From the NCBI RefSeq assembly GCF_030316845.1, contig NZ_JASZYS010000006.1, positions 124,001 to 188,000 on the forward strand: a DNA stretch of 64,000 nt, written 5' to 3'. This DNA comes from Variovorax davisae (GTDB lineage Bacteria > Pseudomonadota > Gammaproteobacteria > Burkholderiales > Burkholderiaceae_C). The notes below the pieces were generated by a model. That model had not been told where the DNA came from, made no database searches, and saw nothing but the letters and a program-made list of their open reading frames with translations. Position 1 is the first letter of the stretch. Every line of letters starts with the position of its first letter. Below are positions 16,947 through 25,698 of the stretch, in pieces. Both the position numbers and the translations under genes were made by a program.

Positions 16947-17645
16947 ATGACTCGAGTTCGTCTCACCTCCCCGGCGCCTGCCGATGCCGCGCCCTCCCAG
17001 CCTGCCAATGACGGCTGCACCACCCCTCGCACCCGCCGCACCCAGGCCGAGCGCGTGGCCGAATCCGACCGCCGCATGCTGGAGGCGGCCACCCGCCTGA
17101 TCGCCAGGCACGGCTACACCCTGACGACGCTCGATGCCATCGGCACGGAGGCCGGCTACAGCCGCGGCCTGGCGCAGCACCGCTTCGGCAACAAGGACCG
17201 GCTGCTCGAAGAACTCATCAAGAAGATCGCCGCGGACCACCGCGAGAGGCTTCTCGCCCGGATGAAAGGACTGCGCGGACTCGACGCGCTGTGCTGCGAA
17301 ATCGACTGCTATCTCGAAGGCATGGACGAGCCCACGGACAACTCGCGGGCCTTCTTCATGCTGATGCACGAATCCCTCGGGCCGGCGCCGCACATCCGCG
17401 CCACCTTCGCGGCCATCAGCGCACGCTGGCATCACGCCCTCGCGCGCCAGATCGAGGCCGGGCAGCGGACCGGGCAGATTCGCAGCGACGCCCATCCCGA
17501 GCGCGAGGCGCAGTTGCTGATCGCCACCGCCCGCGGCCTGCGCACCCAATCGATGCTCAATCCGCAGACCAGCGACATCGCCACCGCCATCCAGGCCCTG
17601 AAAGAGGGCCTGCGCGCCCGGCTCGCGAATCCGACCTCAGGCTGA
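16947..17645 (+). CDS. TetR/AcrR-family transcriptional regulator
   Basis: A 232-residue regulator. After a 40-residue Pro/Thr-rich leader, the DNA-binding domain reads MLEAATRLIARHGYTLTTLD with the recognition helix AGYSRGLAQHRFGNKDRLLE. The C-terminal ligand domain is helical. Start MTRVRLTSP at 16947 follows CGAGG; an in-frame ATG at 16866 would place the start upstream of the palindrome and is less likely. It heads the CoA-thioester operon at 17759 and is divergent from the atypical SDR, so it probably represses both until a pathway CoA ester or acid is present. Confidence 0.9.
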   Translation: MTRVRLTSPAPADAAPSQPANDGCTTPRTRRTQAERVAESDRRMLEAATRLIARHGYTLTTLDAIGTEAGYSRGLAQHRFGNKDRLLEELIKKIAADHRERLLARMKGLRGLDALCCEIDCYLEGMDEPTDNSRAFFMLMHESLGPAPHIRATFAAISARWHHALARQIEAGQRTGQIRSDAHPEREAQLLIATARGLRTQSMLNPQTSDIATAIQALKEGLRARLANPTSG

Positions 17646-17702
17646 TTCCGCCGCGCCTGCTTTTCCGCCCCGACAACGCAATCCGCCCGACCCGCGTCCG
17701 GC

Positions 17703-17711
17703 GGGGGGGGG
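17703..17711. repeat. nine-base poly-G tract in a 5' leader
   Basis: Nine consecutive G residues lie between the TetR gene and the Bug receptor gene at 17759, 47 bases upstream of the ATG. Tracts of this length are prone to slippage and may alter promoter spacing or leader structure; that role is only a possibility. Confidence 0.6.
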
Positions 17712-17758
17712 CGAGTTCGCCTTTTCGATCCTTCAACTCCACGGAGACAACACCCATC

Positions 17759-18733
17759 ATGCGCACGCCTTGGCTTCGCCCGTTCCTGTGCACGCTGCCA
17801 TTGAGCCTCGCGGCCTGCTGCGTCCAGGCCGCCGACTTCCCGACCAAGCCCATCCACATCGTCGTGGGCTTCGCGCCTGGCGGCGCTTCCGACATCGTCG
17901 CGCGCCTGCTCCAGCCCGAGGTGCAGAAGCGGCTGGGACAACCCATCGTGATCGACAACCGCCCCGGCGCCAACGGCAACATCGCCAACGACGTGGTCGC
18001 CCGCGCCGAAGCCGACGGCTACACGCTGCTGCTGGGCAACCCGGGGCCGCTGGTGTTCAACCCCTTCCTCTACAAGCAGGTGCCGGTCGATCCGGCCAAG
18101 GCCTTCGAGCCCGTCACCCAGCTCACCGAGAGCCCGATGGTGATCGTGGTGCCGGCCAAGTCGCCGCTGAACTCGGTGGCCGACCTGGTCAGCAGTGCCA
18201 AGGCAAAGTCGGGTGGTCTTTCCTACGGCTCGGCCGGCAACGGCAGCTCCATGCACCTGGCCGGCGCAACGCTGCAGATGCGCACCGGCGCGCCGCTGGT
18301 CCACGTGCCCTACAAGGGCAGCGGTCCGGCCATCACCGACCTGCTGGGCGGGCAGCTGGACTTCATGCCCGACAGCCGTTCGACCACCATGCCCTTCATC
18401 CGCGACGGCCGTCTGCGGCCGCTGGCGGTCACGGGCGATCGCCGCGTCGCCGACCTGCCCGAGGTGCCCACCGTGGCCGAGGCCGGGGTGCCGGACTTCA
18501 AGGTGACGACCTGGCTCGGCGTCGTTGCGCCAGCAGGCACACCCAAGCCCGTGATCAAGCGCCTCCACGACGCTTTCAACGAAGCGCTGAAGCAACCCGC
18601 GGTCAGGACCCGTCTCGACGAGCTCGGCACCTACCCGATGGGCAGCGCGCCCGAGGCCTTCGGCCGCGCGATGGAACAGGAGCGCAAGGAAGCGCGCCAG
18701 TTGGTCCAGCAGACCGGGATGAAGATCGAATGA
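17759..18733 (+). CDS. Bug-family TTT substrate-binding receptor
   Basis: A 324-residue periplasmic receptor with signal MRTPWLRPFLCTLPLSLAAC ending near CVQAAD. Family motifs are FPTKPIHIVVGFAPGGASD, IVIDNRPGANGN, ADGYTLLLG, VHVPYKGSGP and EVPTVAEAG. It is the first gene of the ten-gene plus-strand operon and its stop overlaps the DUF35 start by four bases. Being first in an acyl-CoA operon, it probably captures the carboxylate that the pathway degrades. Confidence 0.92.
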   Translation: MRTPWLRPFLCTLPLSLAACCVQAADFPTKPIHIVVGFAPGGASDIVARLLQPEVQKRLGQPIVIDNRPGANGNIANDVVARAEADGYTLLLGNPGPLVFNPFLYKQVPVDPAKAFEPVTQLTESPMVIVVPAKSPLNSVADLVSSAKAKSGGLSYGSAGNGSSMHLAGATLQMRTGAPLVHVPYKGSGPAITDLLGGQLDFMPDSRSTTMPFIRDGRLRPLAVTGDRRVADLPEVPTVAEAGVPDFKVTTWLGVVAPAGTPKPVIKRLHDAFNEALKQPAVRTRLDELGTYPMGSAPEAFGRAMEQERKEARQLVQQTGMKIE

Positions 18734-19098
18734 GCCGCCCGATTCTCGAACTCGCACGCTGCACGGTGTGCGGCGGCACCAGCTTTCCGGCCCGGGTGCC
18801 GGGCTGCCGGCACTGCGGCGCGCCACCGGCGCAACTGCGCACCGAAGCCTGCGCCACGCCGGTGTACCTGCAGAACTTCGTGACCGTGCATGCCCCGCTG
18901 GCGCCGGGCCTGAAGGTTCCCGCCGTGATCGGCGAAGTGACTCTGGCACCCGGGCTGGTCGAGGAGGCACGCATCGACGTGACGGACGAAAGCACCCTCG
19001 TGCCCGGCATGGCACTGGCGCCTGTCTGGCAATCCGACGCGCAAGACGCAGCGGGCAGCTGGGTCTTCCGCCCCCTCGACACGAAAGTGGCCGCATGA
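18730..19098 (+). CDS. DUF35 OB-fold/zinc-ribbon protein
   Basis: A 122-residue protein with an N-terminal rubredoxin-like zinc ribbon (CTVCGG and CRHCGA) and a C-terminal OB fold (YLQNFVTVHAPLAP, PAVIGEVTLAPG, VPGMALAPVW). DUF35 proteins are obligate partners of thiolase-fold enzymes, for example in steroid side-chain retro-aldolases and HMG-CoA synthase/thiolase complexes. It overlaps the receptor stop and the thiolase-like start by four bases each, so it is made in step with the thiolase-like protein, with which it should form a complex. Confidence 0.88.
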   Translation: MSRPILELARCTVCGGTSFPARVPGCRHCGAPPAQLRTEACATPVYLQNFVTVHAPLAPGLKVPAVIGEVTLAPGLVEEARIDVTDESTLVPGMALAPVWQSDAQDAAGSWVFRPLDTKVAA

Positions 19099-20249
19099 CG
19101 AACACCCACTCCCTGCTGCGCGAGCGCGCCGTGTATGTCGTGGGCATCGGCATGCATCCCTATGGCTTTCCTTCCGAAACGCCCTATGTCCAGCTCGGCC
19201 TGCAGGCCGTGCGCGAAGCCCTGGCCGACGCCGGCCTGACATGGCCACAGGTCCGCTCGGCCCTGGTCGGCACGGCCGCGCTCGGCATGGCCGCCGGCCG
19301 CGTGATGCTGCGCCACCTGGGTTCGACGGGCCTGGAAGTGCTGCAGGTGGAGAACGCCTCGGCCTCCGGCTCGACGGCCTTCCGCATCGCCTGCCTGCAG
19401 GTGGCCAGCGGCGAGCACGACGTGGTGCTGGCGATGGGCGTGGACAAGTTCGGCGATGGCCGGCGCGCCGTGCTGAAGGACGGTCTGACGCCGCTGAGCC
19501 CCACCGCCAACGTCCCGCTGGTGAAGTTCGCGCTGCTGGCGCGACGCTGCATGCGCGAGCGGGGCCTGACGCGGGAGGACATGGCCCGCGTCGCGGTCAA
19601 GAACCACGGCAATGCCGCGCGCAATCCCTACGCGCAGTTCCGCAAGCCGCGCACGCTGGAGCAGGTTCTGGCCTCGGCGCCCGTGGCGGGCGACCTCACG
19701 GCGATGCAGTGCTGCCCGCGCGGCGAAGGCGCGGCCGCGGTGATCGTGGTCTCGGAGGCGGCGCTCCAGCGACTGGGCATCCCGCGCGAACGCGCAGTGC
19801 GCGTGCTGGCCTCCACGGCCAGCAGTGAAATGCTGCCGCCCGAGGACACGCCGGCGCTGGTCGACCTGGTGCGCAAGTCCGCCGCCGCCGCGCTCGCACA
19901 AGCCGGCATCGCAGCCAGGGACCTGGACATCGTCGAGCTGCACGACGCCTTCACCATCGAGGAGCTGCTCTATACCGAAGCCGTCGGCGTCTGCGAAACC
20001 GGCGAAGGCGCGGCCTACGTGGCCCGTGGCGACGCCGACATCGGCGGCCGCTGCGCGATCAACCCGTCGGGAGGGCTGATCGGCATGGGCCATCCGCTCG
20101 GCCCCACCGGGATCGGGCAGGTCGCCGAGATCACCCGGCAGCTGCGTGGCGAAGCCGCCGGCCGGCAACACCCCGGCGCCCGGCTGGCGCTGGCCCACAT
20201 GATCGGCCTCGGCTCGGTGGCCGTGGCCCACGTACTCGCACGCGCCTGA
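19095..20249 (+). CDS. thiolase-fold protein with Ser in place of nucleophilic Cys (lipid-transfer/retro-aldolase-like)
   Basis: A 384-residue thiolase-superfamily protein of the SCP2/lipid-transfer type. The loop that normally reads NxCASG is ENASASG, so Ser89 replaces the nucleophilic Cys. The HDAF motif (ELHDAFTIEEL), the NPSGG loop and His333 in MGHPLGPTG are kept. Loss of the Cys argues against ordinary thiolysis. With its DUF35 partner the closest functional model is the Ltp2-DUF35 retro-aldolase, which cleaves a beta-hydroxyacyl-CoA into an aldehyde or ketone plus a shorter acyl-CoA using other residues. The next gene, an enoyl-CoA hydratase, could make that beta-hydroxy substrate. Confidence 0.85.
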   Translation: MTNTHSLLRERAVYVVGIGMHPYGFPSETPYVQLGLQAVREALADAGLTWPQVRSALVGTAALGMAAGRVMLRHLGSTGLEVLQVENASASGSTAFRIACLQVASGEHDVVLAMGVDKFGDGRRAVLKDGLTPLSPTANVPLVKFALLARRCMRERGLTREDMARVAVKNHGNAARNPYAQFRKPRTLEQVLASAPVAGDLTAMQCCPRGEGAAAVIVVSEAALQRLGIPRERAVRVLASTASSEMLPPEDTPALVDLVRKSAAAALAQAGIAARDLDIVELHDAFTIEELLYTEAVGVCETGEGAAYVARGDADIGGRCAINPSGGLIGMGHPLGPTGIGQVAEITRQLRGEAAGRQHPGARLALAHMIGLGSVAVAHVLARA

Positions 20250-20268
20250 CCAAGGCGGAGGCATTCCC

Positions 20269-21060
20269 ATGAACTACGACACCCTGCTCTACGAGGTCAT
20301 CGACGCGGTGGCCGTGATCCGGCTGAACCGTCCCGAGCGCATGAACGCCATCGGCGGCGCGATGAAGGCCGAACTGCGCGACGCGATCCTCGGACGCGCG
20401 CGCGCCGACGAGTCGGTGCGCTGCGTCATCATCACCGGCGCGGGCGAGCGTGCCTTCTGCGCCGGCGCCGACATCAAGGAACGCGCCGGCAACGTGATGC
20501 CGCAGGCCCAATATCACCTGCAGCAGAAGGCCACGCACGAACTGTTTCGCGCCATCGAGCAGTTCGAGAAGCCGGTCATCGCCGCCATCAACGGCGTGGC
20601 CATGGGCGGCGGCCTGGAGATGGCGTTGTGCTGCGATGTTCGCATCGCGGTGCGCGGCGCCAGGCTGGCACTGCCCGAAGCGCGCATCGGGGCGCTGCCT
20701 GCCGCGGGCGGCACGCAGCGCCTGCCGCGCCTCGTCGGCCCCGGCATCGCCAAGGAGCTGATGTTCACCGGCGACCACATCGACGCCGAACGCGCCCTGG
20801 CCATCGGCCTGGTCAACCAGGTGGTCGAGCCCGATGCACTCATGCCCACGGCGATGGCCATGGCCGGCCGCATGGCGGCCAACGCGCCGCTGGCGGTGCG
20901 TCACATCAAGCACGCCGTGGACACGGGGATGCAGGTGGGCATCGACGCCGGGCTCGAGTACGAGCGCTACGCGGCCGCCCTGGTGGTGTCCAGCGAAGAC
21001 CGCCGCGAAGGCATGCGCGCCTTCGTGGAAAAGCGCAAGCCCGTGTTCCGGGGCCAGTGA
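20269..21060 (+). CDS. enoyl-CoA hydratase/isomerase family protein
   Basis: A 263-residue crotonase-fold enzyme. Both catalytic Glu positions are kept: GGGLEMALCCD and LPEARIGALPAAGG; the oxyanion segment is CAGADIKE. It should add water to a 2-enoyl-CoA. It follows the thiolase-like gene by 19 bases. In the proposed scheme it supplies the beta-hydroxyacyl-CoA that the thiolase-fold/DUF35 complex cleaves, or that the next gene (SDR) oxidises. Confidence 0.92.
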   Translation: MNYDTLLYEVIDAVAVIRLNRPERMNAIGGAMKAELRDAILGRARADESVRCVIITGAGERAFCAGADIKERAGNVMPQAQYHLQQKATHELFRAIEQFEKPVIAAINGVAMGGGLEMALCCDVRIAVRGARLALPEARIGALPAAGGTQRLPRLVGPGIAKELMFTGDHIDAERALAIGLVNQVVEPDALMPTAMAMAGRMAANAPLAVRHIKHAVDTGMQVGIDAGLEYERYAAALVVSSEDRREGMRAFVEKRKPVFRGQ

Positions 21061-21106
21061 GCAGCCCTCCCCTCTCTCAGACAGACATCCCAACGAAAGC
21101 AACAGC

Positions 21107-21919
21107 ATGGATTTGAATCTCAAGGGCCGCGTGGCCTTCGTCACCGGCGGCGGCCAGGGCGTGGGCCGCCGCATCTGCCTGGACCTCGCCGCCGAAGGCG
21201 TGGCCGTGGCGGTCAACGACATCTTCGAAGAGCGCGCACGGGGCGTCGTGCGCGAGATCGAGGCCGTGGGCGGCCGTGCCTTCGCCGCCGTCGCCGACAT
21301 CACGAAACAGGCCGAGGTGGACGCCGCGGTCGCCGCCACGCAGGAAGCGCTGGGGCCGGTCGACATCCTGGTGAACAACGCGGGGGTGCTGGTCGAACGG
21401 CGCGAGAAGGGCGGCGCCGCGCCGCTGTTCCTCGACACCAGCGCCGATGGCTGGAAGCGCATCGTCGACCTGAACGTGTTCGCGATGATGTACTGCTGCA
21501 AGGCCGTGCTGCCCGGCATGAAGGAACGCCGGCACGGCAAGATCGTCAACATCATGTCCGAGGCCGGGCGCACCGGCGAGGCGCGGCTGGCCGTGTACTC
21601 CGGCGCCAAGGCCGCGATGCTGGGTTTCGCCAAGGCCATTGCGCGCGAGCATGGCGGCGACTGCATCAACGTCAACGTGATCGCGCTGGGCGCGGTGTCG
21701 CACGAGGGCATCCGCGAGGGGGCGCTGAGCCCCGGGGCCACGCCGGAGAACAACGAGCGCCTGGGCAAGATGCTCAACGCCTACCCCATCTCGCGCGGGC
21801 TTCGCCGCCTCGCGCGCCCCGAGGACATCTCGGGCATGGTCTGCCTGCTGGCTTCCGATCGCGCCGCCTACATCACCGGGCAGAGCATCGGCATCAGCGG
21901 CGGCTTCGTGATGCAGTGA
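21107..21919 (+). CDS. SDR-family oxidoreductase (3-hydroxyacyl-CoA dehydrogenase/FabG-like)
   Basis: A 270-residue classical SDR starting MDLNLKGRVAFVTGGGQGVG. It has NNAG (ILVNNAGVLV), catalytic Ser in NIMSEAG and Tyr/Lys in YSGAK, and the C-terminal ITGQSIGISGGFVMQ. Its position after the enoyl-CoA hydratase suggests oxidation of a hydroxyacyl-CoA or a ring alcohol. Its stop overlaps the next gene's possible GTG start. Confidence 0.92.
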   Translation: MDLNLKGRVAFVTGGGQGVGRRICLDLAAEGVAVAVNDIFEERARGVVREIEAVGGRAFAAVADITKQAEVDAAVAATQEALGPVDILVNNAGVLVERREKGGAAPLFLDTSADGWKRIVDLNVFAMMYCCKAVLPGMKERRHGKIVNIMSEAGRTGEARLAVYSGAKAAMLGFAKAIAREHGGDCINVNVIALGAVSHEGIREGALSPGATPENNERLGKMLNAYPISRGLRRLARPEDISGMVCLLASDRAAYITGQSIGISGGFVMQ

Positions 21920-21924
21920 CCGCG

Positions 21925-22932
21925 ATGTTCCGCACTCGCCTCACGGACCTCTTCGGCATGCGGCTGCCCTTGCTGGGCGGCGGCATGATGTGGCTGTCCG
22001 ATGCACGCTACGTGGGCGCGCTCGCACGCGGGGGCGCGCTGGGCTTCATCACGCCGCGCTCCTTCGACGGGCTCGACACCTTCCGCGCCGCCGTGAAGGC
22101 CTGCCGCGAAGCCAGCGACAACGCGCCCTTCGGCATCAACATCACCCAGTCGCGGCGGCCGGAAGAGAACCGGCTGGTGCCCCACTGGATCGATATCGGC
22201 CTCGAGGAAGGTGCGCGCTGCTTCGAAACGGTGGGTCCTTCGCCCAAGGACCTGTTCGAGCGGATCCACGCGGGCGGGGCGCGCGTGATCCACAAGTGCG
22301 CCTTCATTCCGCACGCGCTGAAGGCGCAGGACGCGGGTGCCGATGCCGTGGCGCTCGTGGGCTGCGAGGCCGGCGGCCACCCGGGCACCAACGAGCTGCC
22401 CACGTTCGTGCTGGGGGCGCTCGCACTGGAACGCCTGAGCATCCCCCTTGCCCTGGGCGGCGGCATCGGCAGTGGCCGGCAGGTCGCCGCGGCCCTGGCG
22501 CTGGGCGCCGACGCGGTGGTGATGGGGACGCGCTTTCTGGTCTGCGAGGAAATCTGGGCGCACGAGAACTACAAGCGCCACCTCGCGGCCCAGCCGGCCG
22601 AAGCTTCGACGCTGGCGCTGCGCAGCACGGGCCATCCCTGGCGCGTGCTGGACAACGCGACGGTGGGCCGCACCCGCGAAATGGAAGCCGGGGGCGCAAG
22701 CCGCTATCCCGATTTCGGTCCGCTGTCGACCGGCCGCCTGGGCCGCGACGGCGCCTATGCCGCGGGCGACTGGAACACAGGCCTGCTCTCCATGGGCCCG
22801 GCCATCGGATTCGCCGACCGCCTCGAACCCGTCCAGGCCGTGCTGCAGCGACTCATGGACGACGCCGCCACCGGTGCCGCGCGTCTGCATGCGCTGCTTC
22901 CCTCATCCCCATCTTGCACTTCGGTCCCATGA
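21925..22932 (+). CDS. nitronate monooxygenase-family FMN oxidoreductase
   Basis: A 335-residue TIM-barrel flavoprotein starting MFRTRLTDLFGMRLPLLGGG; a GTG at 21916 overlapping the previous stop (GTGA) would add three residues. Family motifs are GCEAGGHPG, ALGGGIGSGRQVAAAL and LGADAVVMGTRFL (phosphate binding of FMN). The family includes nitronate monooxygenases and FabK-like enoyl reductases; within an acyl-CoA operon an enoyl-CoA reductase or C-C double-bond reduction role is as likely as nitronate oxidation. Its stop overlaps the synthetase start by four bases. Confidence 0.87.
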   Translation: MFRTRLTDLFGMRLPLLGGGMMWLSDARYVGALARGGALGFITPRSFDGLDTFRAAVKACREASDNAPFGINITQSRRPEENRLVPHWIDIGLEEGARCFETVGPSPKDLFERIHAGGARVIHKCAFIPHALKAQDAGADAVALVGCEAGGHPGTNELPTFVLGALALERLSIPLALGGGIGSGRQVAAALALGADAVVMGTRFLVCEEIWAHENYKRHLAAQPAEASTLALRSTGHPWRVLDNATVGRTREMEAGGASRYPDFGPLSTGRLGRDGAYAAGDWNTGLLSMGPAIGFADRLEPVQAVLQRLMDDAATGAARLHALLPSSPSCTSVP

Positions 22933-24461
22933 ACCCCAACCTCTCGCTCCACTGCGGCAGCCGCTGCCTGGATGGCGCCGCCCTCCAGGCCCGGGCCGAC
23001 CGCGCCGCCGGCGGCTTTCACTCGCTCGGCCTGAAGCCCGGCGACGCTGTCGCCGTCATGCTGCGCAACGACCTGCCCTACCTCGAACTGATGCTGGCGC
23101 TGGGCCGGCTCGGCGTCCATCTGGTGGCCGTGAACTGGCACTTCCAGCCCGAGGAGGCGGCCTATGTGTTCAAGGACAGCGGCGCGCGTGCCCTGGTGAT
23201 CCATGCGGACCTGTGGCCCCGTCTCGCCGCCGCCGTGCCCGCCGACCTGGCCGTGTTGGTGGTGCCGACGCCGCGGGACGTGCTGCGAGCCTACGGTCTC
23301 GACGATGCCGTGGTGCCCGAAGGCGCGCACGACTGGGCCGCCTGGCGCGACGGTTTCGCCCCCTGCACAGCCGAACCGGTGCCGTCGCTGGGCAGCATGC
23401 TCTACACCTCCGGCACCACCGGCCGCCCCAAGGCCGTGATGCGCCTGCCGGGCACGCCGCAACAGCACGCGGGCTCCAGGCGCGTGCGCGCAATGGCCAG
23501 CCAGGCCCGTGAAGGCATGCGCACCGCGGTGGTCGGGCCGCTCTACCACGCCGGCCCCAACGCGGCGGCACGCGTAGCGCTGGACATGGCCGAGCGCATC
23601 GTGGTGCTGCCGCGCTTCGATGCCGAGCAGTTGCTCAAGACCATCGAGGAACATCGCATCACGCATCTGTCGCTGGTCCCGGTCATGCTGGTGCGGCTGC
23701 TCAAGCTGCCTGCGGAGGTCCGTGCACGCTACGACGTTTCCTCGCTCGAGAACGTGACGCACGGCGGGTCGCCCTGCGCCCCCGAGGTGCGGCGCGCCAT
23801 GATCGAATGGTGGGGTCCCATCATCAACGAGACCTACGGCTCGACCGAGACCGGCCTCGTGACCTGCGTGACCGCCCGGGAATGGCTCGACCACCCCGGC
23901 ACGGCGGGGCGGCCCTTTCCCGGCATGTCGGTGCGCATCGTCGACGCCGAAGGTCGCATGCTGCCTGCCGGCGAGGTGGGCGAGATCTATGTCGACCCGG
24001 GCGACAACGCCCTGCCCTTCACCTATCGCAACAACGAGGAAGCTCGGCGCACGATCGAGCGCGACGGCCACGTGACCAACGGCGACATCGGCTACCTCGA
24101 CGCCGAGGGCTATCTCTATGTCACGGACCGCAAGCGCGACATGGTGATATCGGGTGGCGTGAACATCTACCCGGCCGAGATCGAACACGCGCTGGTCACG
24201 AACCCCGGGATCGCCGACTGCGCGGTGTTCGGCGTTCCCGACGCCGAGTATGGCGAGGCCGTCGCCGCCGCCGTGGTGCGCGCACCGGGCAGCCGGATCA
24301 CCGAAGCGCAGGTGCGCGACTGGGTGCGGGAGCGCCTGGCGGGCTACAAGGTGCCGCGCCTGGTCGAGTTCCACGATGCGCTGCCGCGCGAGGGGATGGG
24401 CAAGGTGTTCAAGAACCAGTTGCGCGCGCCGCACTGGGAACGCGCCGGCCGCCGCATCTGA
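22929..24461 (+). CDS. AMP-dependent acyl-CoA synthetase/ligase
   Basis: A 510-residue adenylate-forming enzyme that activates a carboxylic acid to its CoA ester. Signature motifs: YTSGTTGRPKAV (AMP binding), NETYGSTETG, YLDAEGYLYVTDRKRDMVIS (hinge), GVNIYPAEIE, and the catalytic Lys near GMGKVFKNQLR. It probably starts the pathway by activating the acid brought in by the Bug receptors. ATGA overlap with the upstream gene, and the next ATG follows its stop by two bases. Confidence 0.92.
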   Translation: MNPNLSLHCGSRCLDGAALQARADRAAGGFHSLGLKPGDAVAVMLRNDLPYLELMLALGRLGVHLVAVNWHFQPEEAAYVFKDSGARALVIHADLWPRLAAAVPADLAVLVVPTPRDVLRAYGLDDAVVPEGAHDWAAWRDGFAPCTAEPVPSLGSMLYTSGTTGRPKAVMRLPGTPQQHAGSRRVRAMASQAREGMRTAVVGPLYHAGPNAAARVALDMAERIVVLPRFDAEQLLKTIEEHRITHLSLVPVMLVRLLKLPAEVRARYDVSSLENVTHGGSPCAPEVRRAMIEWWGPIINETYGSTETGLVTCVTAREWLDHPGTAGRPFPGMSVRIVDAEGRMLPAGEVGEIYVDPGDNALPFTYRNNEEARRTIERDGHVTNGDIGYLDAEGYLYVTDRKRDMVISGGVNIYPAEIEHALVTNPGIADCAVFGVPDAEYGEAVAAAVVRAPGSRITEAQVRDWVRERLAGYKVPRLVEFHDALPREGMGKVFKNQLRAPHWERAGRRI

Positions 24462-24463
24462 CC

Positions 24464-25663
24464 ATGTCGAACGCCGCTCCTCCCTCCTTCTTCGGCACCC
24501 AGCCCGATCGCTTCGACTTCGCCTGGCCCGGCCACGCGGTGTTCGGTGCCGGCTGCGCGCAGCAGCTGCCCGCCTGGGCGGCCGCACGAGGCGTCGCCCG
24601 ACCGCTGGTGCTCAGCGACGGCGGGCTGGTGCGGGCCGGCATCGTGGCGCCGATGCTGGATGCACTTCGAGCCGCCGGGCTCACCCCCGCCCTGTTCGAC
24701 GGCGTGGCCGCCAACCCGACGCTGGCGAACGCCACGCAGGCGCGTGCGCACTGGGATGCGCATGGCTGCGACGGCCTGGTCGCCATCGGCGGCGGCAGCG
24801 TCATCGACGTGGGCAAGGTGCTGATCGCCGGGCTGTGCGCCGACGCGCCCATCGAGCAGGTCTTGCGCGAAGGCGAGCGCGTCCTGACCCGCGATGCGCC
24901 GCCCTTTGCCGCGCTGCCGACCACGGCGGGCACGGGCAGCGAAAGCACCACGGCCGCGCTGGTCAAGGACGGCCAGGGTCGCAAGCATGTGCTGCGCAGC
25001 CGGCGCAGCCGCCCCCAGTGGGTGGCGCTGGACCCGCAACTCACCCTGAGCGTGCCCGCGTCCGTGACCGCCAGCACGGGCTTCGACACCGTGATGCACG
25101 CGCTCGGCGCGGCCACCAACCGCGCCAGCAACCCGGTCGGCGAGGCGCTGGCCCTGCAGGCGCTCGCACTGTCGGTGCAGGCCCTTCCCGCTGTGCTCGC
25201 CGATCCCTCCTCGCTCAAGGCGCGCAGCGACATGCTGCTCGCCAGCTACCTCGCCGGCGTGGCGATGAGCCTGCGCGGCGTGGATGGCATCCACGGCCTG
25301 TGCACGCCCCTGGAGGCCCTGGTCGACGTACCCCATGCGCATGTGCTGGCCGTGACCTGCGTGCCACTGATGCGCTTCACGCTGTCGGCCGCCGCGTCCC
25401 GCTATGCGCAGGCGGCGCGAAGCTGCGGCCTTGGCGCCGCCGGCCGCGACGATGAAGCCCTGGCCCACGCGCTGGTCGATGAAGTCGACCGGCTGCGGCA
25501 GCTGGCCGGCCTGCCGCGCACGCTCGCCGAACTGGGCCTTCACGCTGCCCAACTCGCCCCGGCCATCGAGGCCGCCCTGGACAACGCCTCGCTGCGGCTC
25601 AACGCGCGCCAGCCCACGCGCGACGAGATCGCCGCGCTCTACCAGTCGATGCGACCCGCCTAG
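24464..25663 (+). CDS. iron-containing alcohol dehydrogenase (maleylacetate reductase-like)
   Basis: A 399-residue group III alcohol dehydrogenase. NAD-binding GGGSVIDVGKV; metal ligands Asp and His in GFDTVMHALGAA, His in GVDGIHGLCT and His in VPHAHVLAV. The LPTTAGTGSESTTAA segment is the usual phosphate-binding loop. It may reduce maleylacetate-type intermediates or oxidise an alcohol released from the pathway. Its ATG lies just after the synthetase stop. The family is certain, the substrate is not. Confidence 0.88.
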   Translation: MSNAAPPSFFGTQPDRFDFAWPGHAVFGAGCAQQLPAWAAARGVARPLVLSDGGLVRAGIVAPMLDALRAAGLTPALFDGVAANPTLANATQARAHWDAHGCDGLVAIGGGSVIDVGKVLIAGLCADAPIEQVLREGERVLTRDAPPFAALPTTAGTGSESTTAALVKDGQGRKHVLRSRRSRPQWVALDPQLTLSVPASVTASTGFDTVMHALGAATNRASNPVGEALALQALALSVQALPAVLADPSSLKARSDMLLASYLAGVAMSLRGVDGIHGLCTPLEALVDVPHAHVLAVTCVPLMRFTLSAAASRYAQAARSCGLGAAGRDDEALAHALVDEVDRLRQLAGLPRTLAELGLHAAQLAPAIEAALDNASLRLNARQPTRDEIAALYQSMRPA

Positions 25664-25698
25664 CGCGCAAGCTCCTTCCCTCCTTTTTCCTTCACACC

